From: Vibrio metoecus
GTDB lineage: Bacteria > Pseudomonadota > Gammaproteobacteria > Enterobacterales > Vibrionaceae
Length of the DNA stretch: 64,000 nucleotides
NCBI RefSeq assembly: GCF_000696385.1
Contig: NZ_JJMN01000046.1
Location: 372,001 to 436,000 of the forward strand
Direction: 5' to 3'
Shown: positions 10,139-20,869 of the stretch, piece after piece
How positions within the stretch are numbered: the stretch's first letter is position 1
How the letters are laid out: each line of letters starts with the position of its first letter
Notes under the pieces: generated by a model
Seen by the model: the letters and a program-made list of their open reading frames with translations, nothing else
Told to the model about the DNA's origin: nothing
Databases searched by the model: none
Position numbers and translations under genes: made by a program

Positions 10139-12595
10139 TTAACGCTGAACCGCGCTCAGTTTCCAAATGTTATTCACGTAATCACGGATACTGCGGTCGG
10201 AGCTGAATTTGCCCACTAACGCGGTATTGAGGATGGCTTTCTTCGCCCAACCCGCTTGGTCACGATACTGTTTGTCGATCGCTTCATGCGCTTTCACGTA
10301 AGAGGCGAAATCTGCCAGCACCAGATATGGGTCGCCACCATCGAGCAAGCTGTCATAGGTCGCGCGCAGTTTGCCCGCAGCACCCGGCGTAAACTCTTCG
10401 CCAACCAACAGATCCAGTGACGCTTTCAATAGCGGATCCGCATGGTAGAAATCGTATGGGTTGTAGCCACGCGCTTTCAGTGCTTCTACGCCATCCACTT
10501 CAAGACCGAAGATGTAGATGTTGTCATCGCCCACTTCTTCGCGGATCTCCACGTTCGCACCGTCCATCGTACCTATGGTCAGAGCACCGTTGAGCGCCAT
10601 CTTCATGTTGCCGGTACCGGATGCTTCTTTACCTGCGGTTGAGATCTGCTCAGACACATCCGCCGCCGGAATGATGATTTCGGCCATGCTGACGCGATAA
10701 TCAGGGATGAACACCACTTTCAGTTTGTTGCCGACCCGCGGATCGTTATTCACTTTTTGCGCGATCATGTTGATGGCGTAGATGATCTCTTTCGCCAAGT
10801 GGTAGCCCGGCGCTGCTTTCGCTGCGAAGAACACCACACGTGGATGCATATCAAAACTTGGGTCGTTGATTAAGCGATGGTAGAGCGACAAGATGTGCAG
10901 CATATTGAGGTGCTGACGCTTGTACTCATGCAGACGTTTGATCTGCACATCAAAGATCGCATTGGTATCGAGCTCGATGCCCATGTGATCTTTCACCCAA
11001 TCAGCCAAACGCGCTTTGTTGGCTTTTTTCACTTCCATAAAGCGTTTTTGGAACGCGGCATCTTCCGCGTACTGCGCCACTTTGGTCAGTTGATCCAGTT
11101 TCGCAGGCCACTCGTGACCAATTTTCTCGGAGATGAGCGCAGACAAATCTGGGTTACAGAACTTCAACCAGCGACGCGGCGTGATACCGTTGGTCACGTT
11201 TTGGATTTTGCCCGGATAGAGCTCAACAAACTCAGGGAACAAGTCGCGCTTCACCAATTCTGAGTGCAGCGCCGCTACGCCGTTCACCGCATAAGAGCCG
11301 ACCACACACAGGTTGGCCATACGCACCATGCGGTGGAAGCCTTCTTCGATGATCGAAAGCTTTTGCTGTTTCGCCACATCACCCGGCCATTTGGCACGCA
11401 CTTGTTGCAAGAAGCGATGGTTGATCTCGTAAATGATCTCCATGTGACGTGGCAGCAAGCGTTGGATCAGCAATTCGCTCCAGGTTTCCAATGCTTCTGG
11501 CAGCAGAGTATGGTTGGTGTACGCAAAAAGTGTAGTGAACAGAATCGCCCACGCCGCTTCCCAAGACATCTGCTTTTCATCGATCAGAATGCGCATCAGC
11601 TCAGGGATCGCGATGGTTGGGTGGGTATCGTTAAGCTGAATCGTTTCGTACTTCGGCAGATCCGCCAACGCGTGCCCTGCCGCCTCATGGCGACGCAGAA
11701 TATCGCGCACCGATGCTGCACTGTGGAAATACTGCTGCATCAAACGCAGGGTTTTGCCTTTTTCGTGGTTGTCGTTTGGATACAAAACTTTGGTGATGTT
11801 GCCAGCATCGATCAACGCGTGCTGCGCTTCAAAGTAGTTACCGTTGTTGAAGCTTTCCAGCGAGAAAGGCGCGATTGCGCGACACTCCCACAAACGCAGC
11901 GGGTAAACCGTATCACTTTGGTAGCCAACGATCGGCAAATCCCACGGCATCGCTTGCACTAACATGCCCGGCACCCAGCGACGTCGCTCTTTGCCATTTT
12001 CATTGACCACTTCAACGTGGCCGTAGAAGCCAATTTCTTGCTTCAGCTCAGGACGCGCCACTTCCCATGGGTAGCCTTCAACACCACACCATGCATCAGG
12101 GGCTTCTTTTTGGCGGCCTTCTTCGAAAGACTGTTTAAACAAACCATATTCGTAGTGCAGACCGTAGCCTACGGTTGGGAATTCTTGCGCCGCACAAGAA
12201 TCCATAAAACAAGCGGCAAGACGCCCTAAACCACCGTTACCTAATGATGGGTCGCGCTCTTCTTCCAGTAGGTCAGTCAGGTTTTGGCCCAACTCTTCCA
12301 TTGCTTGGGCAACGGCTTCGTACACACCCATGCTGATCAAGTTGTTGCCGGTTAAGCGGCCAATCAAAAACTCCAGCGATAGGTAGTTCAAACTTTTACT
12401 ATTGAGGATGCGTTCATCCTGCTCGGTTTGCAGCAAATCAAAGGTGGTAAATTCAGCAAGGGCTCGTCCCATTGCCAAATACCATGCACGCGCCGAAGCA
12501 TGCTCTACTGTCGTAGCGTAGGTTGCGGTTAAATGGCGCTTCACGTTTTCTTGGAACGACTTCTTGTCAAACTGTTTCTGTTGAGTAGGTTTCAT
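10139..12595 (-). CDS. malP: Maltodextrin/glycogen phosphorylase
   Basis: 818 residues, normal for the GT35 family. It releases glucose-1-phosphate from alpha-1,4 glucans. Visible family blocks: SLGNGGLGRLAACFMDS and YGLHYEYGLFKQ near residues 115-160, NDTHPTIAIPELMRI, VTNGITPRRWL, KRLHEYKRQHLN, and the pyridoxal-phosphate site EASGTGNMKMALNGALTIGT with its Schiff-base lysine. Position as first gene of malP-malQ-glgB, divergent from malT, supports MalP rather than GlgP. Likely activated by MalT and CRP, sites for which lie in the 577-bp gap to malT. Confidence 0.95.
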   Translation of the reverse strand: MKPTQQKQFDKKSFQENVKRHLTATYATTVEHASARAWYLAMGRALAEFTTFDLLQTEQDERILNSKSLNYLSLEFLIGRLTGNNLISMGVYEAVAQAMEELGQNLTDLLEEERDPSLGNGGLGRLAACFMDSCAAQEFPTVGYGLHYEYGLFKQSFEEGRQKEAPDAWCGVEGYPWEVARPELKQEIGFYGHVEVVNENGKERRRWVPGMLVQAMPWDLPIVGYQSDTVYPLRLWECRAIAPFSLESFNNGNYFEAQHALIDAGNITKVLYPNDNHEKGKTLRLMQQYFHSAASVRDILRRHEAAGHALADLPKYETIQLNDTHPTIAIPELMRILIDEKQMSWEAAWAILFTTLFAYTNHTLLPEALETWSELLIQRLLPRHMEIIYEINHRFLQQVRAKWPGDVAKQQKLSIIEEGFHRMVRMANLCVVGSYAVNGVAALHSELVKRDLFPEFVELYPGKIQNVTNGITPRRWLKFCNPDLSALISEKIGHEWPAKLDQLTKVAQYAEDAAFQKRFMEVKKANKARLADWVKDHMGIELDTNAIFDVQIKRLHEYKRQHLNMLHILSLYHRLINDPSFDMHPRVVFFAAKAAPGYHLAKEIIYAINMIAQKVNNDPRVGNKLKVVFIPDYRVSMAEIIIPAADVSEQISTAGKEASGTGNMKMALNGALTIGTMDGANVEIREEVGDDNIYIFGLEVDGVEALKARGYNPYDFYHADPLLKASLDLLVGEEFTPGAAGKLRATYDSLLDGGDPYLVLADFASYVKAHEAIDKQYRDQAGWAKKAILNTALVGKFSSDRSIRDYVNNIWKLSAVQR

Positions 12596-12661
12596 TGTGA
12601 ACTCTCACTTTTGGGTTCTAATCCATCTGACCTCTATCCTGCCTTTACGACTTTGGCAAAA

Positions 12662-12696
12662 CATCCTCCTACTTTTCTCATCAATTGGGAGGAGAA
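12662..12696. promoter_or_regulatory. Putative MalT box pair upstream of malP
   Basis: GGGAGGAG at 12688-12695 (plus) and GGAGGATG, read on the minus strand at about 12663-12670, resemble the MalT box core GGA(T/G)GA. They lie 65-100 bp before the malP start. Opposed orientation and spacing fit an activator array, but the match was judged by eye. Confidence 0.4.
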
Positions 12697-12772
12697 ACTA
12701 AGGCGTAGAGACGCAGGAGTCTGGTGGTTAGTGATCTGGCTCGCATCAATTCTCTGCTCATGAACAGATAGC

Positions 12773-12788
12773 AGTGACTCTGATCACA
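12773..12788. promoter_or_regulatory. CRP-like site in the malP-malT gap
   Basis: AGTGACTCTGATCACA is a good match to the CRP palindrome TGTGA-N6-TCACA. It lies in the divergent gap, about 180 bp from malP and 385 bp from malT. Confidence 0.55.
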
Positions 12789-12955
12789 CCCCCCGCCGAT
12801 TAACCATAGCTAGGCTTTATGAAAGTTCGGAAAACAAGAGGTTAAACATTTGTCCACTCTGCTAAATAGATCACAATAATTTCGTTTCCGTTACCCATTT
12901 TTCACTTATTTTCGTAGAGGCTGAGACAATATCCTTGCTCAGGCGCAGATTGATT

Positions 12956-12971
12956 AGTGACGAAAATCACA
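12956..12971. promoter_or_regulatory. CRP-like site upstream of malT
   Basis: AGTGACGAAAATCACA matches TGTGA-N6-TCACA in both half-sites but one base. It is about 200 bp upstream of the malT start, as expected for a gene known to be cAMP-CRP dependent in relatives. The rest of 12598-13172 holds no gene that I can see. Confidence 0.55.
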
Positions 12972-13172
12972 AATATAGGGCGTAGTTGTGAGCGAAACGT
13001 GAAGAACACAGAAAACTCAGTATGGATCAATAAACGCGCAGAATGACTTCAAGTAACATTCGTCCATCTGAGCGTGATATGCCTCGCGTATTCACTGCCA
13101 CCCTACCCTTGGAACTGGTGTTCCAAGTTAAAAGAGCATGAAGCTCTGATTGGAATAGACGAGAGAAAGAAG

Positions 13173-15884
13173 ATGTGGATCCCTTCGAAACTGACTCGCC
13201 CAGGACGTTTGCATAACGCCATCGTCCGTCCCCGTGTTCTGGAATTATTGCAACACGCGACTTGCTACAAACTCGTGCTGTTCCGCTCTCCAGCGGGTTA
13301 TGGCAAAACCACCATGGCCGCGCAGTGGCTTGCCGATAAGCCGAATCTGGGTTGGTACAGCATTGATGACAGCGATAACGATCCGTTTCGCTTCATGAAC
13401 TATCTGCTGCAAGCCATCAATAAAGCCACTCACAATGCCTGCCCCAATGCGCAAAAAATTAGCGGAGAAAACGTCAAATTCTCCTCATTACACTCGCTGT
13501 TTAGTGAAGTGTTTGCCGAAATGGCCGACTACCACGGCGAATGCTATGTGGTGCTGGATGATTACCATCTGATCAGCGATGAAACCATTCACGAAGCGAT
13601 GCGCTTTTTCTTAAAACACATGCCCGATAACTTAACGCTGGTGGTAACCAGTCGTGCAACGCCACCTTTGGGTACGGCTAACTTGCGCGTGCGTGATTTA
13701 ATGATTGAGATCGGCAATGAGCTTTTGGCTTTCGATACCGAAGAGACAACACGCTTTTTCAACCAACGGGTTTCCGATGGGATTGATGCGCTGACCGCCC
13801 ATCACCTACGCGATTATGTGGAAGGTTGGCCTTCGGCCATGCAGCTTATCGCCCTGCAAGCCCAGCATCAGCACCGCACACTCGCTCAAACCATTGAATC
13901 GGTTTCGCACTTTAATCATGCGCATCTTTGGGATTATCTGGTCGAAGAAGTGTTTGATCTGCTTGATGATGAAACTCGCTATTTCTTGATGCAGTGTTCG
14001 GTACTCGACCATTTTGACGATGCCTTGGTGAGCAGTTTAACTGGGCGTGACGATGCCTTGGCGATGATTGAATCTCTCAACCGCTTTGGCTTATTTATCT
14101 CGCCGCTGGAGGGGGAAACCAACTGGTATCGCTTTCATAATCTGTTTGCCGAATTTTTAGCGCATCAACGCCAAGCCCGCATTCCACAGCAAGAGCAAGA
14201 TTTACAACGCGCTGCCGCCAAAGCATGGTTGGAAGCGGCCACGCCTCATCAAGCGCTGCGTCATGCGCGTTTGGCGCAAGATAGCGAGCTGCTGGCGAGC
14301 ATTTTGAGCCAGTTTGGATGGAAGATGTTTAACCAAGGTGAGCTTGAAGTGTTGGAAGCGGCAATCAATCAGCTGACTCCCGCTCAACTGTATCGCGAAC
14401 CTAAATTATGCATGTTGCAAGCGTGGTTGGCACAAAGTCAGCATCGCTATAACGATGTGGGTGCGTTGCTTGCCAAAGCGGCGCAGGAGATGCAGGCACT
14501 GAATGTTGAGCTCTCCACCAAAGAACAAGGGGAATTTAACGCGCTACGTGCGCAAGTTGCGATTAACCAAAACGAGCCAGAAAAAGCGCTGGAACTCGCC
14601 GAATTGGCCTTAAGTCAACTTGACCACACCACGTATCGTAGCCGCATAGTGGCGACCTCTGTCGTCGGTGAAGTCAATCACGTGTTAGGGCATCTCAGCC
14701 GTGCACTCTCCATGATGCAACAAACCGAGAAACTGGCGCGCCAATATCAGGTGTATCACCAAGCCTTATGGGCATTACTACAACAGAGCGAAATTTTACT
14801 GGCGCAAGGCTATGTACAAGCGGCTTACGAGGTGCAGGATAACGCGTTTAAATTGATTGAAGAGCAGCAACTGCATCAAGTGCCCCTGCATGAGTTTTTG
14901 CTGCGAATCCGCGCGCAAATTTTATGGTGTTGGAATCGCTTGGATGAAGCCGAACAAGCCGCTTATAAGGGGCTGAGTGTGCTAGAAAACCATTCGCAAA
15001 GTAAACACCTGCACTGTTATTCGATGCTGGCCAGAATCACCATCGGCCGCGGCGAATTGGATAAAGCCGGACGCTTCATAGAGCAGATCCAGCACCTGCT
15101 TAAGCAATCGACTTACCATGTGGATTGGACGGCGAACGCTTCACTCTCCCTACTACTCTATTGGCAAGCCAAGGAGAACAGCACCGAAATCCGCCAGTGG
15201 CTGCAATCCAGCATTCGCCCCGAGAAAGCGTGTAACCACTTCCTTCAACTGCAGTGGCGCAATATTGCCCGCGCGCAAATCCAATTGGGTGAACTGAATG
15301 AGGCGCGTGCAACTCTAGAATTTATTCAGGAGCAAGCGCAGAAATATCAGTTAGTCACTGATACCAACCGTAACTTGATTGTGGAAGCACTGCTGGCTAT
15401 CACAATAGGCGATGACCAACAAGCTAGCGACAAGTTAAAACAAGCACTGCGCCTAACCAACCAAACGGGCATGATTGGTAACTTCCTGATCGATGGGGGC
15501 AAAATTGGCCACTTGCTCGAAAAACTGGTGCACAAAGGTGAGCTAGGGGATTTGGAGCGCCATCGCGCCCATCTGCTGCTCAAAGAGATCTCGACCACTC
15601 AACGTAGCCGCTCCATCCACTTTGACGAAGAGTTTGTCGAAAAGCTGGTCAATCATCCAAATATTCCAGAACTGGTGCGCACCAGCCCGCTCACGCAGCG
15701 TGAATGGCAAGTGCTTGGGCTTATCTACTCTGGTTTCAGCAATGAGCAAATTGCCCATGAATTGGATGTGGCAGGAACCACGATTAAAACCCACATACGG
15801 AATCTGTATCAAAAGCTCAATATCGCCAATCGTAAAGAAGCCGTGCAAACCGCCGAGCAGTTATTGCAATTAATGGGCTATTAA
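13173..15884 (+). CDS. malT: MalT, ATP-dependent transcriptional activator of the maltose regulon
   Basis: The start at 13173 ([13 protein letters not shown]) gives 903 residues, the family length; an upstream in-frame start at 13074 lacks homology. It is a STAND-class regulator: Walker [17 protein letters not shown] near residue 36, Walker B VVLDDYH near residue 125, a TPR-like maltotriose sensor region in the middle, and a C-terminal LuxR-type helix-turn-helix ([33 protein letters not shown]). It binds ATP and maltotriose, then activates malP and other mal promoters. It is divergent from malPQ-glgB and ends at a strong bidirectional terminator at 15904-15931. Confidence 0.97.
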   Translation: MWIPSKLTRPGRLHNAIVRPRVLELLQHATCYKLVLFRSPAGYGKTTMAAQWLADKPNLGWYSIDDSDNDPFRFMNYLLQAINKATHNACPNAQKISGENVKFSSLHSLFSEVFAEMADYHGECYVVLDDYHLISDETIHEAMRFFLKHMPDNLTLVVTSRATPPLGTANLRVRDLMIEIGNELLAFDTEETTRFFNQRVSDGIDALTAHHLRDYVEGWPSAMQLIALQAQHQHRTLAQTIESVSHFNHAHLWDYLVEEVFDLLDDETRYFLMQCSVLDHFDDALVSSLTGRDDALAMIESLNRFGLFISPLEGETNWYRFHNLFAEFLAHQRQARIPQQEQDLQRAAAKAWLEAATPHQALRHARLAQDSELLASILSQFGWKMFNQGELEVLEAAINQLTPAQLYREPKLCMLQAWLAQSQHRYNDVGALLAKAAQEMQALNVELSTKEQGEFNALRAQVAINQNEPEKALELAELALSQLDHTTYRSRIVATSVVGEVNHVLGHLSRALSMMQQTEKLARQYQVYHQALWALLQQSEILLAQGYVQAAYEVQDNAFKLIEEQQLHQVPLHEFLLRIRAQILWCWNRLDEAEQAAYKGLSVLENHSQSKHLHCYSMLARITIGRGELDKAGRFIEQIQHLLKQSTYHVDWTANASLSLLLYWQAKENSTEIRQWLQSSIRPEKACNHFLQLQWRNIARAQIQLGELNEARATLEFIQEQAQKYQLVTDTNRNLIVEALLAITIGDDQQASDKLKQALRLTNQTGMIGNFLIDGGKIGHLLEKLVHKGELGDLERHRAHLLLKEISTTQRSRSIHFDEEFVEKLVNHPNIPELVRTSPLTQREWQVLGLIYSGFSNEQIAHELDVAGTTIKTHIRNLYQKLNIANRKEAVQTAEQLLQLMGY

Positions 15885-15903
15885 CATTGCCTATCCCAAA
15901 TGC

Positions 15904-15931
15904 AAAAGAGCCAGCGTTTGCTGGCTCTTTT
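15904..15931. terminator. Bidirectional terminator between malT and yibL-like gene
   Basis: A 12-bp stem AAAAGAGCCAGC / GCTGGCTCTTTT with a GTTT loop and U runs on both strands lies between the convergent malT and the DUF2810 gene. Confidence 0.85.
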
Positions 15932-15952
15932 TATTTCAATTCTTTACCGAAT

Positions 15953-16309
15953 TTAGAATGGCTTAGGTGCAAACCCAGTCATCACTTCGACACGCAATGC
16001 TTTACCAATTTTGGTGGTAGGGTGTACGAGTACCAAGCCTTTTACCGACTTTTTCAGCTTACCCAAATCCGCTTGCTCAAGTTTCGTGATTTCGCGTGAG
16101 AAAGGCATATCAGCAATGGTTTTACGCATTTTATTCAGATCGTAATCTTGCTTGCCTTTCACACTATTCAAACGCTTGGTGAGCGTTTCTAATTCGTCGG
16201 TAAACTTGCTGACCATCTCTGAATCGGCGCGACTTTTTGCGGCATCCAACTTACGACGGCAAGTATCGATGCGATTGTTGAGTTGTTGAATATCGGATTT
16301 AAGGTTCAT
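15953..16309 (-). CDS. YibL-family (DUF2810) ribosome-associated protein
   Basis: Start at 16309 (MNLKSDIQQLNNRID) gives 118 residues, like E. coli YibL. An upstream in-frame ATG at 16396 would add 29 unconserved residues. The N-terminal half is a charged helical region (LDAAKSRADSEMVSKFTDELETLTKRL), the C-terminal half basic (KLEQADLGKLKKSVKGLVLVHPTTKIGKALRVEVMTGF). YibL has been found with ribosomes; no biochemical role is clear. It stands alone, convergent with malT. Confidence 0.8.
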   Translation of the reverse strand: MNLKSDIQQLNNRIDTCRRKLDAAKSRADSEMVSKFTDELETLTKRLNSVKGKQDYDLNKMRKTIADMPFSREITKLEQADLGKLKKSVKGLVLVHPTTKIGKALRVEVMTGFAPKPF

Positions 16310-16462
16310 GATTGTCGCTCTATCGAACAGAAAGGGCGCAGAGTATAGCACGGCAAATGGGCGAATACCCAAACAACTTCCAATTGTTGACCACACAAGC
16401 TCTACTTTTGAACTAGGCTTAGTAAGAAAGCTCCCATCGACACTACTCTGTGAGTCACTACT

Positions 16463-18124
16463 ATGAGCCTAACTATTCGACAACGCCTATACATCCTTTC
16501 CTTGGTGCCTTTACTCACCATAGCGGTAAGTATGATGTACTTTAGCTTCAGCGAAACTCGCCAACTCAGCCAAGAGCAAATGCACAATACCCGTGAAGCC
16601 ATGATGGAAATGAAGCAAGCCGAGCTGAAATCCTACTTGCAAATCGCGGACACCGCACTCACCCCACTCAAAGCCCGCCAAGCCTCACTAGAAGAAGCCC
16701 TCACTGTATTGCGTGAAATTCAGTTTGGGCAAAGCGGCTATATCTTTGGCTACGATTCAAAAGGGACTCGTCTATTGCTGGGAAAATCCACTAATGGGTT
16801 GGGCGATAACTTTATGAATATGCAAGATACGCAGGGGAACTACCTGATCCGAGATTTGATTAAAAATGCCAAGCTCGATCAATTCACCACTTACTACTTT
16901 CCGAAACCGGGTGAGCAAACGCCGTTACCCAAGTTGAGTTATTCGGTCTACATTCCGATGTGGGATCTCACCATCGGTACTGGCTTTTATACCGATGACG
17001 TGGATGCCGAAATTGCTGCAATGGAAGCTCGGGCAGAAGAACAGCTGCAACAAGGCCTCTACACGATTGCCAGTATTACGTTGGTGATTGTTGTTCTGGT
17101 CAGTGTGATGGCAATTTTGATCAACCGTAGCATCATGCACCCGCTTGAACTGTTTGATCGCTCCATCAACTCCTTTGCCAGTGGAGATGCCGATCTCACC
17201 GCGCGAATGGAGCGTTTCAGTGTCCCCGAATTTTCGAAATTGAGTCAAAACTTCAACCGTTTTGTTGAGAGCTTGCAAAATATCATTAAGCGAGTCAATC
17301 AGGTTGGGCAGCAAGTTGTTGAAGAGACTAACGCCATGAGTCAACGTGCTGAACAGGTAGATCATTTGGCTTCCAACCAACGGGAAGAAACCGAGCAAGT
17401 GGCAACGGCGATGACTGAAATGACCACCACTGCACAAGAAATTTCCAACAACGCTAATAACGCCGCTCAGTCCGCTAGAGATGCGGAAGACAACGCAACC
17501 GATGTACATAAAATCGTGAATGCCGCGGCGCGTTCCGTTCAGTCATTAGCCGAAGAAGTCGCGGATGCGAGCAACGTCATTGGTAAACTGGAAGGCGATG
17601 TGAATAACATCACCTCGTCATTGGCAGTGATTCAAGATATCGCGGAACAGACGAACCTACTTGCACTCAACGCCGCGATAGAGGCGGCTCGCGCAGGAGA
17701 ACAAGGCCGTGGTTTTGCCGTTGTCGCCGACGAAGTTCGTAAACTTGCCAGCCGAACCCAAGAGAGTACGCAAGAAATTCATACCATGATCCAGCAGTTA
17801 AAATCTGGTTCAGACGCGGCAGTCAAAGCCATGGAATCAAGCCAACAACGCAGTATTTCCACGGTACGTGAAGCGAACGCTGCCGCAGAAGCACTGCAAA
17901 AAATCCAAACCTCGATCGGAACCATTATGGATATGAACGCCTTAATTGCGACCGCCACCGAGGAACAAAGCATCGTAGGACAAGAAATTTCACAACGTAT
18001 TGTGGTGATTTCTGATCAAAGTAGCGAATCGGCATCTCTGGCAAACCAAAATCGCCAAGGTAGCCAGGCCTTGAATGGACGTGCTCATGAACTGTATGAG
18101 TTGGTAGCACGCTTTAAGGTGTGA
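16463..18124 (+). CDS. Methyl-accepting chemotaxis protein with periplasmic Cache domain
   Basis: 553 residues. Membrane helix at about 9-27 ([19 protein letters not shown]), a single-Cache periplasmic sensor ([23 protein letters not shown]... to [10 protein letters not shown]), second membrane helix about 197-217, HAMP, then a cytoplasmic signalling domain with the hairpin tip [35 protein letters not shown]. No C-terminal CheR-docking pentapeptide is present (it ends LVARFKV). The ligand is unknown; Cache receptors bind small metabolites. Single gene, followed directly by a parS2 site. Confidence 0.93.
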   Translation: MSLTIRQRLYILSLVPLLTIAVSMMYFSFSETRQLSQEQMHNTREAMMEMKQAELKSYLQIADTALTPLKARQASLEEALTVLREIQFGQSGYIFGYDSKGTRLLLGKSTNGLGDNFMNMQDTQGNYLIRDLIKNAKLDQFTTYYFPKPGEQTPLPKLSYSVYIPMWDLTIGTGFYTDDVDAEIAAMEARAEEQLQQGLYTIASITLVIVVLVSVMAILINRSIMHPLELFDRSINSFASGDADLTARMERFSVPEFSKLSQNFNRFVESLQNIIKRVNQVGQQVVEETNAMSQRAEQVDHLASNQREETEQVATAMTEMTTTAQEISNNANNAAQSARDAEDNATDVHKIVNAAARSVQSLAEEVADASNVIGKLEGDVNNITSSLAVIQDIAEQTNLLALNAAIEAARAGEQGRGFAVVADEVRKLASRTQESTQEIHTMIQQLKSGSDAAVKAMESSQQRSISTVREANAAAEALQKIQTSIGTIMDMNALIATATEEQSIVGQEISQRIVVISDQSSESASLANQNRQGSQALNGRAHELYELVARFKV

Positions 18125-18128
18125 GTTG

Positions 18129-18141
18129 TTTACAGTGTAAA
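18129..18141. other. parS2 centromere site 1
   Basis: TTTACAGTGTAAA, an exact match to the chromosome-2 ParB2 site core TTTACA-N-TGTAAA. It lies 5 bp past the receptor stop codon and 5.6 kb from the iterons. Confidence 0.88.
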
Positions 18142-18185
18142 TTGCACCGCCATACAACGGATAAACTCAACGTCATCGATTACCC

Positions 18186-18209
18186 AAAGCGCCTCAACTG
18201 AGGCGCTTT
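18186..18209. terminator. Bidirectional terminator between receptor and dehydrogenase genes
   Basis: AAAGCGCCTCA / TGAGGCGCTTT, separated by two bases, in the gap between the convergent genes ending at 18124 and 18225. Confidence 0.7.
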
Positions 18210-18224
18210 GTCTTGTAAACATCG

Positions 18225-19100
18225 TTATTTTTTGCCCGACTCTTTCACTGCTTTAATCAGAACCGAAGTATCCATACGGCCTAAACCTTGCCCAGAAAGG
18301 CGTTGATAAGCCGCAATGGTACTTTCTGTCATTGGCAATGTCAGCCCCAAGTGTGCCGCTTCATCAAGGCAGAAACCTAAATCTTTGATCATCCAATCAA
18401 TCGCAAAGCCAAAATCGAACTTCTCTTGGCTCATGGTGAGCGCACGGTTTTCCATCTGCCAAGAGCCTGCGGCACCATTTTTCAAACACGAAACCAGATT
18501 CGGAATATCCAATCCAGCTTGCTCTGCCAGCATAAGCCCTTCGGACAGGCCATTCAGTACACCGGCAATACAGATCTGATTGACCATCTTAGCGCGCTGT
18601 CCTTGCCCTGCTTTCCCCATCAGAACCGAAGAACGTCCGTAAGCGGCAAAAATCGGCTGCATCTTGGCAAAAAGCGCGGCGTCACCACCACACATAATGG
18701 TTAAAACACCATTCTCGGCACCGGCCTGCCCACCAGAAACTGGCGCATCCATAAAATGTAAACCCGCATGTTGCGCAGCCGCTGAAAGCTCTTCTGCAAG
18801 CAATGCGGAAGTCGTAGTGTGGTCAATCAATACCGCACCCGCTTTCATCGCAGGTATAGCGCCTGTGGCTGCCGTGGTCATGCTGCGTACGTCATCATCA
18901 TTGCCGACACAAGTCAGCACCACATCCGCATCCTTAACACATTCAGCGACTGTTTCAGCGTATTTCCCACCAAACTGTTTCGCCCACGCCACGGCTTTCG
19001 CTTGAGTACGGTTAAACACCGTCACCTCAAAACCAGCCTTTTGCAAATGCCCCGCCATGGGATAGCCCATCACGCCTAATCCAATGAAGCTGACTTTCAT
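18225..19100 (-). CDS. NAD(P)-dependent beta-hydroxyacid dehydrogenase (3-hydroxyisobutyrate dehydrogenase family)
   Basis: The start at 19100 (MKVSFIGLGVMGYPMAGHL) has an AAGGAG six bases upstream; the longer frame from 19226 has no support. 291 residues. The dinucleotide site GLGVMGYPMAGHL is at residue 7, the second-substrate motif DAPVSGGQAGAENG is near 120, and the catalytic lysine is in QGQRAKMVNQI near 170. Family members oxidise 3-hydroxyisobutyrate, tartronate semialdehyde or related acids. The exact substrate cannot be told; no valine-catabolic genes are nearby. The gene sits downstream of a YebC gene but is separated from it by a terminator. Confidence 0.88.
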   Translation of the reverse strand: MKVSFIGLGVMGYPMAGHLQKAGFEVTVFNRTQAKAVAWAKQFGGKYAETVAECVKDADVVLTCVGNDDDVRSMTTAATGAIPAMKAGAVLIDHTTTSALLAEELSAAAQHAGLHFMDAPVSGGQAGAENGVLTIMCGGDAALFAKMQPIFAAYGRSSVLMGKAGQGQRAKMVNQICIAGVLNGLSEGLMLAEQAGLDIPNLVSCLKNGAAGSWQMENRALTMSQEKFDFGFAIDWMIKDLGFCLDEAAHLGLTLPMTESTIAAYQRLSGQGLGRMDTSVLIKAVKESGKK

Positions 19101-19140
19101 TTTGTTTCTCCTTATTGTTTTTGTTCTTTTCCTTAAAAGA

Positions 19141-19166
19141 AAAAGCCGAGCTTTCGCTCGGCTTTT
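19141..19166 (-). terminator. Terminator after the YebC-family gene
   Basis: AAAAGCCGAGC / GCTCGGCTTTT with a TTTC loop and a T-rich tail on the minus strand, 11 bp past the YebC-family stop. Confidence 0.85.
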
Positions 19167-19176
19167 AAGATAACGA

Positions 19177-19896
19177 TTACTCGATATCCGCGTTATGGTA
19201 AACCTGCTGTACGTCGTCGCAGTCATCCAGCATATCTAGGAACTTCTGGAATTTTTCTGCGTCTTCGCCGCTGACTACCGTGCGGTTTTGTGGAACGAAA
19301 GTGATCTCTTCCACATCCAGCGTCAGATCTGGGAAAGCTTCGTTCAGAGCGGTTTTGACTTTGAAGAACTCAGTGTTAGGTGCAAACACAGTGATCACGC
19401 CATCTTCTAGTTCAATGTCTGTCACTTCCGCATCAGCCATCATCAGCGCTTCAAGAATCGCTTCTTCATCATCGCCTTGGAATTGGAAAACAGCTTGGTG
19501 ATCAAACATGTGTGCAACCACACCAGGAGTACCAATTTTTGCTCCAGTTTTAACAAAGCATTGGCGAACGTCTTGGTAAGTACGGTTACCGTTGTCACTC
19601 AAACAGTCAACGATCACGCTTGCGCCGCCTGGGCCAAAACCTTCGTAACGTGCTGGTTGGTAATCTTCACCCGCACCGCCACTGGCTTTATCCAGAGCTT
19701 TTTCAATAACGTGTGCTGGTACTTGGTCTTTTTTCGCTTTCGTGATCAAATGACGAAGCGATAAGTTCATGTCAGGGTCAGTACCGCCGTTTTTCGCACA
19801 AACGTAAATCTCTTTACCGTATTTTGAGTAAACTTTAATTTTTGCGCCTTGAGTTTTCGCCATAGAGGCTTTGCGCACTTCAAAACTTCTTCCCAT
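19177..19896 (-). CDS. YebC/PmpR-family protein (YeeN-like)
   Basis: 239 residues, intact. The core [38 protein letters not shown] and [24 protein letters not shown] is diagnostic of the YebC family, and this version (starting [19 protein letters not shown]) is the YeeN-type paralogue. Relatives have been described as DNA-binding regulators and, more recently, as factors that relieve ribosome stalling at proline runs. Which applies here is not visible. Single gene with its own terminator. Confidence 0.9.
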   Translation of the reverse strand: MGRSFEVRKASMAKTQGAKIKVYSKYGKEIYVCAKNGGTDPDMNLSLRHLITKAKKDQVPAHVIEKALDKASGGAGEDYQPARYEGFGPGGASVIVDCLSDNGNRTYQDVRQCFVKTGAKIGTPGVVAHMFDHQAVFQFQGDDEEAILEALMMADAEVTDIELEDGVITVFAPNTEFFKVKTALNEAFPDLTLDVEEITFVPQNRTVVSGEDAEKFQKFLDMLDDCDDVQQVYHNADIE

Positions 19897-19983
19897 TGGG
19901 ATGTTCTCTCTAATTCAATTTGTTGCGACGGATTTTAGCAGAAGGCTTGCTGTTTGCAATTTGCCACCTACAGAGCATAGACG

Positions 19984-20193
19984 CTACGCAACGCCCATCA
20001 CTCTTTTGTACTTCTCTACCGACTGTTGAAACCACTGTTTTTCGCTTTCAGAAGCAATCTTGGTCATCTGCTTAGTGATCTCTTCCGGTCCTGATTTTAC
20101 CTGCTTAAGTCGCCAAACAAGATAAGAAGCTTGTTTATCAAGTTCTACTTTGTTTTTCTCTTCCGCAGTCAGTAATGCAAGGTTGAAAGACAT
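19984..20193 (-). CDS. Small conserved Vibrio protein (DUF3283-like)
   Basis: The start at 20193 gives 69 residues, MSFNLALLTAEEKNKVELDKQ...; the frame extends upstream to 20289 but that part looks like leader. Soluble and highly charged with no membrane segment. I believe it belongs to the Vibrio-restricted family DUF3283, from memory. No function known. The ribosome site is weak. Confidence 0.6.
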   Translation of the reverse strand: MSFNLALLTAEEKNKVELDKQASYLVWRLKQVKSGPEEITKQMTKIASESEKQWFQQSVEKYKRVMGVA

Positions 20194-20309
20194 TAGTAAG
20201 CCCACAGTCAGTAAAATCGTGGAGCGAAATATAACATAGGAATGTAGAAAATTAAGAGTCAAAATGTTGCTTTGAGTGCTCAAAATCAACTAAAGCGATA
20301 AAAATAAGT

Positions 20310-20331
20310 AAGGGTGACCCAAGTCACCCTT
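20310..20331 (-). terminator. Terminator after the 65-residue gene
   Basis: AAGGGTGAC / GTCACCCTT with a CCAA loop; on the minus strand it is followed by TACTTATTTTTATC. It lies 24 bp past the stop of the gene ending at 20355. Confidence 0.8.
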
Positions 20332-20354
20332 AATCGATTGTTTGATGCCAAGCG

Positions 20355-20552
20355 CTAGTGTAGCAATCCAAGCTCTTTGGCTTCCTCTATCGTCAGACCG
20401 CTCTCACGAATCTCACGTAAGGTTTCGATACGGCGTCTTGCTTCCGCTGACTTCACGTTTTTTGTGGGTCGCTGGGATTCAATTTCTTCAATTGAATCCC
20501 ACTTGTTGGTAATGCTCGTCATATCATCATGGTCAATTGAATTAATGGACAT
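20355..20552 (-). CDS. Small acidic protein with SAEARRRIE motif, unknown function
   Basis: 65 residues (MSINSIDHDDMTSITNKWDSIEEIESQ...). A near-ideal ribosome site (GGAGG, five bases before ATG) and a good terminator show that it is a real gene. The central KSAEARRRIETLREIRE resembles a motif of short gammaproteobacterial proteins of the PA3496 type; the likeness is limited to that stretch. No signal peptide or membrane helix. Function unknown. Confidence 0.65.
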   Translation of the reverse strand: MSINSIDHDDMTSITNKWDSIEEIESQRPTKNVKSAEARRRIETLREIRESGLTIEEAKELGLLH

Positions 20553-20869
20553 AAATACCTCCGAAAAACCATGCTAGGAACAACTCATCTGTAGCAAAGG
20601 GACGATGCTTTGTTAAGTAGATTTAATCCGTATTGTGACTGTGGCAATACTTCACAAACCTTATCATTAAAACTATAGATATTCTTTTTGCCAACCCCCA
20701 AGTTCCTCGTTAAATTAGCCGACTATTTCGCAAAAGTCCCATCAAGACACCTTTTCCTACAACGCGTATTTGGCAAAGAGATCGATCCTCAACCACACTA
20801 CTTGAACGTAGAGAAACGGGTATTCACTGAGTGTTCCGTTTCATTTCTTTGATCATCGGATCTGCCTAT

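Noticed and set aside
11264..11962. 232-codon plus-strand frame opposite malP
   Set aside because: Antisense shadow of a strongly conserved phosphorylase; no ribosome site or family likeness.
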